Source: Euprymna scolopes
Lineage: Eukaryota; Mollusca; Cephalopoda; Sepiida; Sepiolidae
DNA: 20,029 nucleotides
Assembly: GCA_024364805.1 (NCBI GenBank)
Contig: CM044498.1
Coordinates: 42,436,527-42,456,555 of the forward strand
Direction: 5' to 3'
The first letter of the stretch is position 1; each line of letters begins with the position of its first letter. The notes under the pieces are model-generated. The model did no database searches, was not told the origin of the DNA, and saw only the letters and a program-made list of their open reading frames with translations. The position numbers and the translations under genes were made by a program. Positions 1 to 8,516 of the stretch are shown piece by piece.

Positions 1-31
<31 letters not shown>
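1..31. repeat. (TC)n microsatellite at window edge
   Basis: Pure TC dinucleotide run that continues off the left edge of the window. It sits just outside the first foldback arm. The opposite arm end (about 4857-4870) has a (CA)n/GACA-type microsatellite at the matching place, so this tract probably belongs to the element terminus. Confidence 0.95.
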
Positions 32-36
<5 letters not shown>

Positions 37-364
37 TAAATTGTGACTCCTACTAGACTCATGGTCGTTTGACGGCGTGCAGTAGCTCCAAAGACTGCAT
101 ATAGGGTCCAGAATTTTATCAGGGATGTTTAATTGATTATAACAATCGCGAAGGGATTCATAAAAGGGGTTCAAACTTGAAAGAAATGACAACGAGCATA
201 GCGACAATGGAGTCGTTTGCGCATGCGCACGATCTGTAACAGAGGTTTATTCATTTATTAAATTTACCAGATTATTAACGCGGTTTTTTTTTTTTTTTGG
301 TGCAACGCGTAGCGTCATCGATTGCTAACACCAATATTGCGGGTTCGATCTCCACCCATTCGTT

Positions 365-403
<39 letters not shown>

Positions 404-594
404 TTACATTCCGATATTCTGGACTTTTAAATGTTACGTAATAATTATAAAAGAACACTTTTATATAAAAAAATATGGAAAAATGTTTTTGCTGTACATA
501 ACGAAAATGTCATATTCCAAATATATAGGATATATTATATATCGGCTTATTTGTTACATTCCAATAATCACGTAAATAGATCCAGTAATGAAAT
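32..594 (+). repeat. Left arm, outer domain of foldback element 1
   Basis: Non-tandem part of the left inverted arm. It matches the reverse complement of 4351-4885 with many substitutions and small indels. Poly-T runs at about 284-298 and 368-402 are expanded here relative to the other arm, where the same place holds TTTATTTATTTA and a short T-rich stretch. A 92-residue open frame across it is only translated poly-T and A/T-rich DNA. Confidence 0.85.
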
Positions 595-1250
595 TTTGTA
601 TTGAATTCATTCCTAAACTATTTAACCGATTATCATGAATTTTATTTATATGTATATGCTCATATATTTCTATGCATTGGATTGACTCCTAAACTAATTA
701 GCCGATCATTATGAATTTTAATTATATGTATATGTCTGGATATTTGTATGTATTTGATTCGCTCCTAAATTAATTAACCGATCATTATTAAATTTAATGA
801 TGTGTATATGATTATATATTTCTGTGCATTGGATACACTCCTAAACTAATTGACCGATCATTATTAATCTTATTTATGTATATATGTCTATATATTTGTA
901 TGTATTGGATTGACTCCTAAACTAATGAAAAGATCGTTATTAATTTTAAGGATGTGTATATGATTATGAATTTCTATTATTGGATTCCCTCCAAAACTAA
1001 TTAACCGATCATTATGAATTTTAAGGATGTGTATATGTTTATATATATGTGTGTATTGGATTCACTCCTAAACTAATTAACCGATCATTATTAATTTTAA
1101 TCATTAATCATTAAATCATTTCTCTCGAGTGGCTTCCGGGCCTTGACTACCTTTTTAAAAAAAAAATAATAATGCGTATATGATTATATCTTTTGGGGTC
1201 TTGGATCAACTCAAAAACTAATTAACTGATCATTATGCATTATATGTAAT
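595..1250 (+). repeat. Tandem array of about 76 bp units, left arm
   Basis: Eight diverged units built on ACTCCTAAACTAATTAACCG, then ATCATTATGAATTTTAA, then an AT-rich TATGTGTATATG stretch. The TCCT anchor recurs at 611, 687, 763, 839, 914, 990 and 1066, a step of 75-76 bp. An eighth unit at about 1209 is displaced by an inserted segment of about 67 bp. The same unit occurs in inverted orientation in the right arm. Confidence 0.92.
1100..1166 (+). other. Segment of about 67 bp inserted in the 76 bp array
   Basis: The spacing of array anchors jumps from 76 to about 143 bp here. The extra piece holds TCATTTCTCTCGAGTGGCTT, then CCGGGCCTTGACTACC, and ends in an A run. A related piece, TCATTTCATCAAGTGGCTTC then ATGCCTTGTCTAGAG, lies at 11587-11622. 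The A-rich end suggests a short retroposon tail, but neither copy is long enough to classify. Confidence 0.5.
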
Positions 1251-1299
1251 GTATATGTTTGTATATGTTTAAAGATGTCATATTCCAAAAATCACATAC

Positions 1300-2260
1300 A
1301 ATATTCACTTACTTTGTTAATGTATTTATGTGTACAAGGAATTCTATCTAGTAATATGGAATTTGGCAGTATAGTACTCATATGAAAAACTTTTGTAAAA
1401 TCATTGAGTAGTTTTATCTTTATATTAGAAATGAGATACTTGCACAGTATCCTACCCAAGAAATAAGGTACTTGTGCAGTATAGATAGTACTCATGAAAA
1501 AACAAAGAATATCTTACCTGTGACGTACATAAGTTATTAAAACTGTAAATCCCGTTAAATATTCGAGTAGTATAACTTACATCTAAAAAATAATGTGCTT
1601 CTTCACTATAGCACCCAGATAAAAAAAACAAATTCTTACCCCCTGATGTACAAAACATTTAGCACAACAGAAAATTTCATAAAAGTATTGAGTTCTTTCA
1701 TTTATAAATTAGAAAAAGGTACTTGTACAGTATCTTACACAAGAAATAAGGTACTTGTACAGTATAGTACCCATGTGAAAAACAAAGGAAATCTTACTTG
1801 CGACGTACATAAAAGTAATCAAAAGCGAAAATCATGTAATAGAGTTATATGACATTTATATAAGAAATAAGGTGTTTCGTTACTATAGCACTCTGATGTA
1901 AAAACAAACTTTCACTTGTGACACATGGAAAAGTTAGTACAAGAGAAAATTATGTAAAATTATCGAGTAGTTTCATCTATATCTTAGAAATGACGTACTT
2001 GTACATTACCCTACTCAAGAAATAAGGTACTTGTGCAGTATAGTACTCATGTGAAAAAACAAAGAAAATCCTACCTGTGACGTGCATAAACGTTATTAAA
2101 ACCAAACATCATGTAATATATTCAGGTAGTATGACTTTCAAATAATAAATAAAGGTTCTTCTTCATTATAACACTCTGATGTAAAAACAAAAACTCTTAC
2201 CTGTGACATACAGAAAAGTTTGCACAACAGAAAATTATGTAAATAATTTTAAATATGTGT
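1300..2260 (+). repeat. Tandem array of about 280 bp units with half-units of about 140 bp
   Basis: The anchor AAGAAATAAGGTACTTGT recurs at about 1458, 1741 and 2017, steps of 283 and 276 bp. A partial unit lies before the first. Each unit consists of two related halves, each with a form of CACTATAGCACTC / CAGTATAGTACTC, GTGAAAAACAAA, TCTTACCTGTGACGTACATA and a GAGTAG block. The first part also exists in inverted orientation at 3632-3940, which places this array in the inner arm of foldback element 1. Confidence 0.88.
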
Positions 2261-2738
2261 TGTACATTACCCGCCCTAGGCAAGGAATTTTTTTTCCTTA
2301 TTTGTGCTGTAAATTTCCTGTTCTAAAGAACGCACAATTATCTCATACATATAATACCCGTCCTAGGATAGGTAAAATATTCTTTTGTTCAAGATGGCAA
2401 ATGATACATAGACATAAAAAATTCCTCTATCCTAAGAATAACAGGTATGTTCAAAATTTTTCTTATACAGTCTTGTTAGTCATAGATAAACATTGCAAGG
2501 TTTTAAAATTAATACTCGTGCTAATACGTGCCTTCAACAATCAAGCTTCGTTTTGAAAATGAAAGATAAGAAAAAGTGAACGAAATACGTGGATCGGAAA
2601 TAAGGTGTAAAGATCCCAATATTTTTTTAAATCTTTTTTCTTTCTTATTACGTCCCTTGATTGTTTTTGTTTCCTTTTCTCAGCCTCGATTTCGATCTTT
2701 TTCACCTTTGAGAACAAAAATCCCTAAGATTTTTCAAC

Positions 2739-2786
<48 letters not shown>

Positions 2787-3439
2787 TTTTAATGCTACTA
2801 TGTTTTGTCTTTTTTTTATTTATTTATTTATTTATTTATTTATTTTGCTTTTCTTGCCGAAAATATTTTGTAATCTAAAGAAAGAAAGAAGGAAAGAAAT
2901 AAAGGAAGAAAGAAAAAAATAGTAATTGCCAGCACTTTCACGACATTCACGTTATTCGCACGACCTTTTCACTTCGACGTGCTCTCTTCGCTGCCAAATA
3001 TTCGACCCGTTCCTATCCACAATTCGCTTTTCTTATCGCATCCATTCCTCTTATGCAAATTATATCTTAAAAGCACAGTTTTAATCAAAATGTTAGCTCA
3101 TGTGTATGTGTTATGAATTGTTCCCAAGTCTTAATTTCTAATTCATTAGACACTCCCCAATGCTAACCTTTTGAATAAAACATTAAAAAATACCGTTGAA
3201 AGATCTTATGGATATTCATAGTGGCACTATGTCACAAAAAAAGAAATGTTACTGTTTCTGAAGAACACATTAATCGTTAAGTTATATAAATAAATATCTT
3301 TTTACAAACATAACCGTGTTGTTTTGGTTTCAAAACCTTACAGACTTAAACGTACACAACGCTTACAAGGCCGTCGAAAAAAAAATGGTTGCGTCATTTT
3401 ACTGCTCCATAAGGTATCTAACTCCCGACGCAATCCTCT
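2261..3439. other. Central loop of foldback element 1, no gene recognised
   Basis: The sequence lies between the inner arm arrays and has no counterpart in the other arm. Two loose copies of a CCCGYCCTAGG motif occur at about 2269-2279 and 2358-2367. The rest is AT-rich with microsatellites. The open frames at 2203-2556 and 2576-2878 have low complexity or no recognisable family signature, and I take them as chance. Confidence 0.5.
2741..2922. repeat. Compound microsatellite: (TG)n, (TTTA)n, GAAA-rich
   Basis: An uninterrupted TG run lies at 2741-2783, a TTTA run at about 2814-2844, and a purine-rich GAAA/GGAA stretch at about 2880-2922. All lie in the loop of foldback element 1. The Cys-Val and Phe-Ile-Tyr-Leu open frames here are translated repeats. 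Confidence 0.95.
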
Positions 3440-3630
3440 ACATACCACTATTAGAGCCAGATATGTCTTAAAATATGGTAATGTTGCCGTATCTTGGCGG
3501 GAACTACTCGAGGCACCTATCCTGCCTTGCTAAAGTTCAAAACCGGCTTCGAAACCTAGTAAGTGATACCCTTTTTTCTTCCCTGCAATCTCTTTCCCAC
3601 AGACCAAGTCTGTCGTTATTTTCATGGCAA
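3440..3630 (+). pseudogene. Decayed LINE ORF2 fragment (end of reverse transcriptase)
   Basis: Two plus-strand frames carry adjacent parts of a non-LTR retrotransposon ORF2 tail. The first, up to about 3505, reads RARYVLKYGNVAVSW and resembles the YIRPVLEYG-VW motif. The second, from about 3495, reads LSCLAKVQNRLRNLVSD and SLQSLSHRPSLSLF and resembles the conserved KVQNRALRLV / SLSHRRSV-SLSLFYR stretch of CR1/Jockey-type elements. A frameshift near 3500 separates them, and the second frame has a stop just upstream at 3469-3471. Only about 60 residues remain of a protein that is normally about 900 or more. From about 3632 the sequence is inner-arm repeat, so the LINE is cut off there. Family recognition is from memory of the motif; the exact clade is uncertain. 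Confidence 0.65.
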
Positions 3631-3631
3631 A

Positions 3632-3940
3632 TACTAAATTTTCTGTACGCCAGGGGTAAGAATTTGTTTTTTTTTTTTATGTGGATGCTATAGTGAAGAA
3701 ACACCTTATGTAAGTCATATTACTCGAATATTAAACCTGATTTTCGGTTTTAATAACCTCCATGCATATCACAGGTAATATTTTCTTTGTTTTTTTTTTT
3801 CATATGAAGTACTATACTACACAAGTACCTTATTTGATAGAATGTCTTGTACACATAATACATTAAAAAGTAAGTGATCATTGTATGTGATTTTTGGAAT
3901 ATGACATTCATACAGATATACAAACATATATAATACATTA
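3632..3940 (-). repeat. Right inner arm, inverted copy of a 280 bp unit
   Basis: The reverse complement carries CATATTCCAAAAATCACATAC, then AAATAAGGTACTTGTG, then TATTCGAGTAATATGACTTA, then TTCTTCACTATAGCATCC, in the same order as 1273-1665. Only about one unit is present here against about three in the left arm, so the arms are unequal. Confidence 0.85.
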
Positions 3941-3944
3941 AATT

Positions 3945-4350
3945 TATAATGACCAGTTAATTAGTATAGGAGTGAATCCAATACATACAAATATATAATC
4001 ATATACGTATACTATTCATTCATAATTAATTAGTTTAGGAGTGAATCCAATACATACAAATATATAAACATATACACATAATTAAAATTCATAATGATCG
4101 GTAAATTAGTTTGAGTGAATTCAATACATTAACATATATAAACATATAATTAAAATTCATACTGATCGGTTAATTAGTTTAGGAATGGATCCAAACATAC
4201 AAATATATAATCATATAAACATATTTAAAATTCATAATGATCCGCCAATTAGTTTATGAGTGAATCCAAGACATAAAAATATATAAACATATACACATAA
4301 TTAATATTCATAATGATCAGTTAATTAGTTTAGGAGTAAATCCAATACAA
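3945..4350 (-). repeat. Tandem array of about 76 bp units, right arm
   Basis: Six units in inverted orientation relative to the left array. The anchor (AATTAGTTTAGGAGTGAAT or variants) recurs at about 3968, 4037, 4110, 4180, 4256 and 4332, steps of 69-76 bp. The units are more variable in length than those of the left array. Confidence 0.9.
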
Positions 4351-4885
4351 ATGCCACTACTTGATTTATTTACGTAATTTTTGGAATGTAACAAATAAGC
4401 TGATATATCATATATATTTTGAATATGACATTTTCCTTACGTAAATCAAAAACATTCTTCTGTATTTAAAAAAAAAGTGTTCTTGTGTATTTATTACATA
4501 ACATTTAAAAATCAAGAATATCGGAATGTGTAAAAAAAATAAAAAGGAAATTATGGAGATCAAAACCACAACACTTATGCTAGTAATCGGTCACGATATC
4601 CATTGCACAAAGCGTTGTGAAATATATAAATAAATAAATAAATGTACGCATGTGCAGAATGACGCCATTGTGCTACGCTGATCAAAGTGTCATTGCTTTC
4701 AAGTTTAAACCCTTTTTGGAAGTCCTTAGCAATTATTTCAATCGCTTAAATACCTCTAATAAAATTCTGCACCAAGAATGCAATCTTTTGAGCTATTGCA
4801 TGCCGTCCAATGGTCATCCGTCTAGGAGGAGATACAATTTGAAAAACGGAGACAGACACACACACACAGACATAGTGAGATTTAT
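4351..4885 (-). repeat. Right arm, outer domain of foldback element 1
   Basis: The reverse complement reads GTCTCCGTTTTTCAAATTGT, then CTCCTCCTAGAC, then GGACGGCATGCAATAGCTC, and onward in the same order as 30-594. It ends in a GACAGACACACACACACAGA microsatellite and the segment CATAGTGAGATTTATATATT, which is the likely terminus. The 80-residue open frame inside it is not a recognised protein. Confidence 0.85.
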
Positions 4886-5102
4886 ATATTAGATTGGCAA
4901 GTGTGCGAATTTTTCTTGTACAGTAAAGGGAGTCTAGCTTTATGCCCCCATTTCACTACAGACTTGAGGTGATTTTTAAGGATTTAACCATTGACTTAAA
5001 TATTTGTGGTGCAAATATACCCATCTCAGACACAATTCTATTAGAGATGTTATTTATGCCTTCTATTCTAATAGTTTTTTCCCTCAAACTGCTAGACTTT
5101 AG
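4886..5102. other. Unassigned stretch right of foldback element 1
   Basis: No repeat or gene is recognised. A 104-residue minus-strand open frame spans 4956-5270 and has a protein-like composition (SVHITFLYVSTIEEAGDWE) but matches no family I know. A short plus-strand LINE-like reading overlaps its right half, so at most one of the two can be real. Confidence 0.3.
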
Positions 5103-5192
5103 AATTCCCTCCCAGTCTCCAGCTTCCTCGATCGTACTGACATACAGAAATGTAATGTGAACAGACATCTCGCTGCCCAACCCCCTACATAG
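5103..5192 (+). pseudogene. Possible LINE ORF2 C-terminal scrap
   Basis: One plus-strand frame reads NSLPVSSFLDRTD, then IQKCNVNRHLAAQPPT, then a stop at 5190-5192. This resembles the WNSLPASVFP-YNL-FKRNVNRHL ending common at the C-terminus of Jockey/CR1-type ORF2 proteins. It is only 29 residues, with a stop immediately upstream, so this is pattern recognition rather than proof. It could be the tail of the same LINE family as the fragment at 3440-3630. Confidence 0.35.
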
Positions 5193-5541
5193 TGTCCCTG
5201 TAGATAATAATGTCCCAAATAGTAATCTTTTATGTCCATTTGATAATATGTCATGTTTGGGGGTGAACAAGAGTGAAAAAGAAGTAATGGTTGAAGGACT
5301 GACTCCTGGGATACACCTGCAATGTCGTGTTGTTTAGATGTAGGAGAACATGAATCCTTCTTTTGGCTAAAAAAGATTTGATTATATTGAGAACAGCATC
5401 ATGCTGGTCCTTTTCAAAAAACTTTGGTTATGTCAAGAATGCGTGGAGATATGAAATAGTGAATTTAGCGATACGTGTCGGAAAGCACGCCAGACATACC
5501 TGAGAATGTGGTGACATCTAGGCGTTAGGTGGTGTTTCGGA
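5193..5541. other. Unassigned stretch before the SINE pair
   Basis: No coding frame of note, no tandem repeat and no clear inverted repeat was seen. It is less AT-rich than the flanking foldback DNA. Confidence 0.4.
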
Positions 5542-5765
5542 TTGTTGTTGTTGTTGTTGTTGTTGTTGAGCATCACTCCTGCATGATTATTTTATTGCCA
5601 TTCGGTTCCCTAATATCTTTCTAGATAGAATTCTTTCTAGAAGGATATCAGGTATTTATGGGAAGAACCATGTAAATGTTGCCAACGTCCTTAAGTGAGA
5701 GTCCGGAAAACGAAGTGGCACATCATGGTTGTCAGCCTGCATCGTTAACCATTGAGCCACCATCG
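5542..5765 (-). mobile_element. tRNA-derived SINE with (AAC)n tail
   Basis: Read on the minus strand, it starts CGATGGTGGCTCAATGG, which contains an RNA polymerase III A box (TGGCTCAATGGT, fitting TRGYNNARNNGG). About 44 nt later comes a decayed B box (ACTTCGTTTTCC). The body shares CTTTCTAGAAA.AATTCTA and TAGAAAGATAT with the neighbouring SINE. The tail is a clean (AAC)n at 5542-5569, seen as TTG repeats on the plus strand. SINEs are non-coding and depend on a LINE for mobility. The decayed B box suggests the copy is old. Confidence 0.75.
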
Positions 5766-5769
5766 TTGT

Positions 5770-6004
5770 TGAAGAAAAGGAAGAAGATAATTTAGTATGA
5801 ATCAGATGACTATTGCTGGCATTCGTTTCTTCGATATCTTTCTATTTAGAATTATTTCTAGAAAGACATCGCGTAATTAGAAGAGGAAGCACATGAAGGT
5901 TGTGAACATCTCTAAGTAAAAGGTTTTCTGTGGAACAAGCCGAATTTGAACCTGGTACACCCAGGTTGACAGTCCGTGTCATTAACGACTAAGCCACCGA
6001 CGTC
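5770..6004 (-). mobile_element. tRNA-derived SINE, related second copy
   Basis: On the minus strand it reads CGTCGGTGGCTTAGTCGTTA, with a good A box (TGGCTTAGTCGT). A good B box (GGTTCAAATTC, plus-strand 5943-5953) starts 44 nt after the A box start, the spacing of a real tRNA gene. The body shares the paired CTTTCTAGAAATAATTCTA and TAGAAAGATATCG blocks with the SINE at 5542-5765. It ends in a pyrimidine-rich tail that abuts the start of that SINE, so the two lie head to tail on the same strand. Confidence 0.8.
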
Positions 6005-6926
6005 TTCCTTGGGATGGAGAGGCCAGGAATTTGATTTTAATAAATAATCAACTAATAGTAAATAAAAATTAGATAATACTGTATTGTAAGTCACGTAGAA
6101 GCGAGAAACACACATAAACACAATTTTATAAATATAAAGACGTAAAAAGAAGGTTTATATAATTAACCAAGTCATGTGTGATCAATTGTAATCATTTTTT
6201 AACACAAATGTTTCATAAGAAACAACTTCTTGGCTTGAATATAAAAAAGGAAAGAAATCACTCCGGCGACATTTTTTTTTTAAGAAGAAAAAAAAAAAAA
6301 AAAGAACGGGTGTATTATATGGGAAACCTGTAATGACAGCCGAGCGTCTGACTTACCTTCATTTTTTGAATGTAAATCTTTATCGTCTGTCCCATCATAG
6401 GCCTTATTGATTGCAGCCATATTTGACTGATGTGGCTCAACCACAACTCCAGCTTAAAATAAGCAAAGTGAAACGAGAGTGCTCATGCTATGGCACGCTT
6501 GATGGATTCGAGTGGAACAAATTCTGATTCGAGTGGAACGAATTCAGAACGAGGCTATTTTAGTTAAGGCCACGGTTAAACTCAAGGCCGTTACATACTA
6601 ATCAAAAACTCCTGGACCGGAAAGAGCACCGATTATCTATACAATATTGTTAATCACCAACTTTAATAATATATATTTTTATTTTCACAATAAGCTCGTC
6701 ACTTATTAAGGTAAAGAAGCTACTTGAGGATAAGCGTTACTGAAACAAAAAGTGAGGGACACTATGTGAGTACTAAAATTGATTAATGTTATGAACTGTG
6801 TTTGATCACTTATGGCGTGAGTTATAAGAACTTGTTGACATTGGATTTGGAGATGAACAAGTTGTAATCAGCAGAGAAGCCATCCCGTGGTAATGTTTTC
6901 CCCAGGTAAGAAGCCCTTGTCTATAG
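6005..6926. other. Unassigned AT-rich region between SINEs and foldback element 2
   Basis: No gene is recognised. It holds a T-run/A-run hairpin at about 6271-6303 and the 21 bp duplication at 6504-6545. A piece near 6229-6242 (TTCTTGGCTTGAATA) is echoed at about 11728-11741 (TTCTTTGGCTTGAATA), but the match is too short to define a family. Confidence 0.4.
6504..6545. repeat. 21 bp tandem duplication
   Basis: GATTCGAGTGGAACAAATTC(T) is followed directly by GATTCGAGTGGAACGAATTC(A). The two copies differ at two positions, so this is a recent local duplication. Confidence 0.9.
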
Positions 6927-6930
6927 AACT

Positions 6931-7230
6931 TTCGGTATTTTTTTTTTTTTTTTACTTTAGGTCCACCTCCACAATTTTCTTTAAAATGACGACTTTTACT
7001 GAAATTTTGCAAAAAAAAAAAAAGTAGTTATCAAAATATAAAAAACAAAAAAAAAAGCTGTCTTATGCACTGTATTTTTTAGCGGCCATGTTATTTACGC
7101 GCGTTCGTGCGCTATAAAAAAATCTACTTCTCTACGACCGACACTGCCACCTAGCAGAAACAAAATGCACTTTTTTCAGACTGTCTCTCTCCCTGCCTCA
7201 CTCTACCTTCCCTGTCACCAGCGGGGAAAA
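6931..7230 (+). repeat. Left outer arm of foldback element 2
   Basis: The arm matches the reverse complement of 9010-9314 over about 300 bp. The poly-T run at about 6938-6953 and poly-A runs near 7010-7023 and 7049-7058 are length-variable between arms. The arm carries one clear CTCF-like motif (7144-7157) and a decayed second one at about 7212-7224. Confidence 0.85.
7144..7157 (-). promoter_or_regulatory. CTCF-like motif, left arm of foldback element 2
   Basis: On the minus strand it reads CTGCTAGGTGGCAG. This fits the conserved bilaterian CTCF core (CCNSYAGRKGGCRS) at all but the second base. It is embedded in transposon-like arm sequence, so the match may only reflect the element's own sequence. 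Binding is inference. Confidence 0.4.
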
Positions 7231-7407
7231 AATCCAATTTTATACATTCCGTCCACTTAAACAATTTTCTTTTAAATAACGGCTTTTACAGGTTTTTGAC
7301 TATGCTGAATAAGAAAATCTCAGTTTAAGATATAAAGACTGCTCCCTATCTTATTTTCATGATATGTTTTAGTAAATAAATAAAATAAATAAATGAATAA
7401 AAGAAGA

Positions 7408-7470
7408 GATCATTCAAACTCAACTCTCACCTTTAAAATTACGACTTTTATTGATTTTCGGGTATGCTGA
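7408..7470 (+). repeat. Inner inverted pair, left member
   Basis: This 63 bp segment starts GATCATTCAAACTCAACTCT and ends ATTTTCGGGTATGCTGA. It is the reverse complement of 8194-8256 with only a few mismatches. It also contains one copy of the recurring module. Confidence 0.9.
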
Positions 7471-7744
7471 AAACCAATATCACATTTAAATTTTCCATGG
7501 ACTCCAGATATTAAGACATCTTGGTCAAATAGCATAATATTTTTGAATGAAATATAAGTGAAGAAAAGAAAAAGAAATTCTTATGATAAAAAAATTGTGA
7601 AAAAGTGTCAGTGATATTTTGAATGAAGCGATGTAAATATTCAGTTGAAAAAATTGTTTGGTGTGTGTGAATTTGTTTTACGCGGGGTTGTTTACAGCGC
7701 ATACGTAATAAATATTCTTGTGCGCATGTGCATTAGAAATTCTA

Positions 7745-7862
7745 GATTACAAGTCTTTATATCTCGAAAACTACTTGTTTCTGTAAAATTTAAATGATAT
7801 TTTCGTCTTCAGCATAGTCGAAACCCATTTAAAGTCACAATTTTAAAGAAATTTGTAGATTG
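7745..7862 (-). repeat. Recurring module, minus-strand copy
   Basis: The reverse complement reads ATTTCTTTAAAATTGTGACT, then GGGTTTCGACTATGCTGAAG, then ACGAAAATATCA, then AAACAAGTAGTTTTCGAGAT, ATAAAGACTTG. This is close to the plus copy at 8278-8390 and the arm copies. Confidence 0.85.
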
Positions 7863-8000
7863 TTGATCACAGATTATAGCGCGTATGGCAGGTTCATTTT
7901 TTGATCCACTTGTGTGATCACAAAACGGTGATTGAAATTTGAGACATTTTCAACCGTTTCACTGTTGACTGGCGATCTTTCTATTCGGAAGCTTGCGACA

Positions 8001-8026
8001 ACTTGTTACAAAACTTGTTACAAAAC
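8001..8026. repeat. 13 bp tandem duplication
   Basis: ACTTGTTACAAAA is repeated once in direct tandem. It lies in the one stretch of foldback element 2 (about 7865-8180) that shows no other repeat structure. Confidence 0.85.
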
Positions 8027-8193
8027 TAAGACCCAATAGGTAACCAAGGTATTGAGGTCAAAATCGATGAAACTTTAATTGTTCGACGAAAATAAAACTT
8101 TTTGAAGGCATCGAGAGGATTTCCAAACGGAATTTTGTGATCGCTCTGAGAGGCCCCGAGAAATGGAGAAACAATCATCTACATGCGACATTT

Positions 8194-8256
8194 TCAGCAT
8201 GCTCGAAAACCAATAAAAGTCGTAATTTTAAAGGTGAGTGTTGAGTTTGAATGATC
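8194..8256 (-). repeat. Inner inverted pair, right member
   Basis: The reverse complement matches 7408-7470, including the CACCTTTAAAATTACGACTT core. Immediately to its right (8278-8390) a plus-oriented module copy starts, so modules lie back to back. Confidence 0.9.
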
Positions 8257-8277
8257 TGTTTTTTATTTTATTTAACA

Positions 8278-8390
8278 CAATTTTTTTTTAAATGACGTCT
8301 TTTATAGGTTTTCAAATATGCTGGATACGAAAATCACATTGAAATTCTGCAGAGACAAGTAGTTATCGAGATATAAAGACAAAAAATGGC
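8278..8390 (+). repeat. Recurring module, plus-strand copy
   Basis: Reads AAATGACGTCTTTTATAGGT, then TTTCAAATATGCTGGATACG, then AAAATCACATTGAAATTCTG, then CAGAGACAAGTAGTTATCGA and GATATAAAGAC. It is the longest well-kept copy of the module that repeats through foldback element 2. Confidence 0.85.
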
Positions 8391-8516
8391 CAATTCTTTG
8401 AAGGAGGGGGGGTAGTGTCAGTCTCAGAAAAGTGAATTTTTGGCGAACCTGTACGAGAGTGCCCACCCCCTAAAAATGCGCTTTTTTTTTCACTTTTTTT
8501 TAAAAAGATTTTTCCG

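Larger units (their letters stand above)
1..4885. mobile_element. Foldback-like element 1, arms of about 1.3-1.7 kb
   Basis: The reverse complement of about 3632-4885 aligns along its whole length with about 32-1680. Matching landmarks are the end segment after TCTCTGTTTTTAAATTG, the block with AAACTTGAAAG.AATGACA, the block ACATTCCGATATTCT, the tandem array of about 76 bp units, and the block CATATTCCAAAAATCACATAC. The order is kept and only the number of array units differs. Long inverted arms with a unique outer domain, an inner tandem array and a central loop are the classic design of foldback elements (Drosophila FB, Galileo, sea urchin TU). No transposase is visible, so it would be non-autonomous. 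The left end may lie outside the window, so target-site duplications cannot be judged. A chance inverted duplication of a satellite is the main alternative. Confidence 0.75.

Noticed and set aside
297-575. 92-residue plus-strand open frame
   Set aside because: Its core is translated poly-T, and the DNA is the outer arm of foldback element 1, matched by the other arm without a conserved frame.
2203-2922. Plus-strand open frames of 117, 100 and 60 residues
   Set aside because: The second and third are translated (TG)n and (TTTA)n. The first has no family motif and starts inside the 280 bp array.
4956-5270. 104-residue minus-strand open frame with protein-like composition
   Set aside because: No recognised domain, no splice context and no neighbour that supports it. 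It overlaps a LINE-like reading on the other strand. Mentioned in the region entry but not called a gene.
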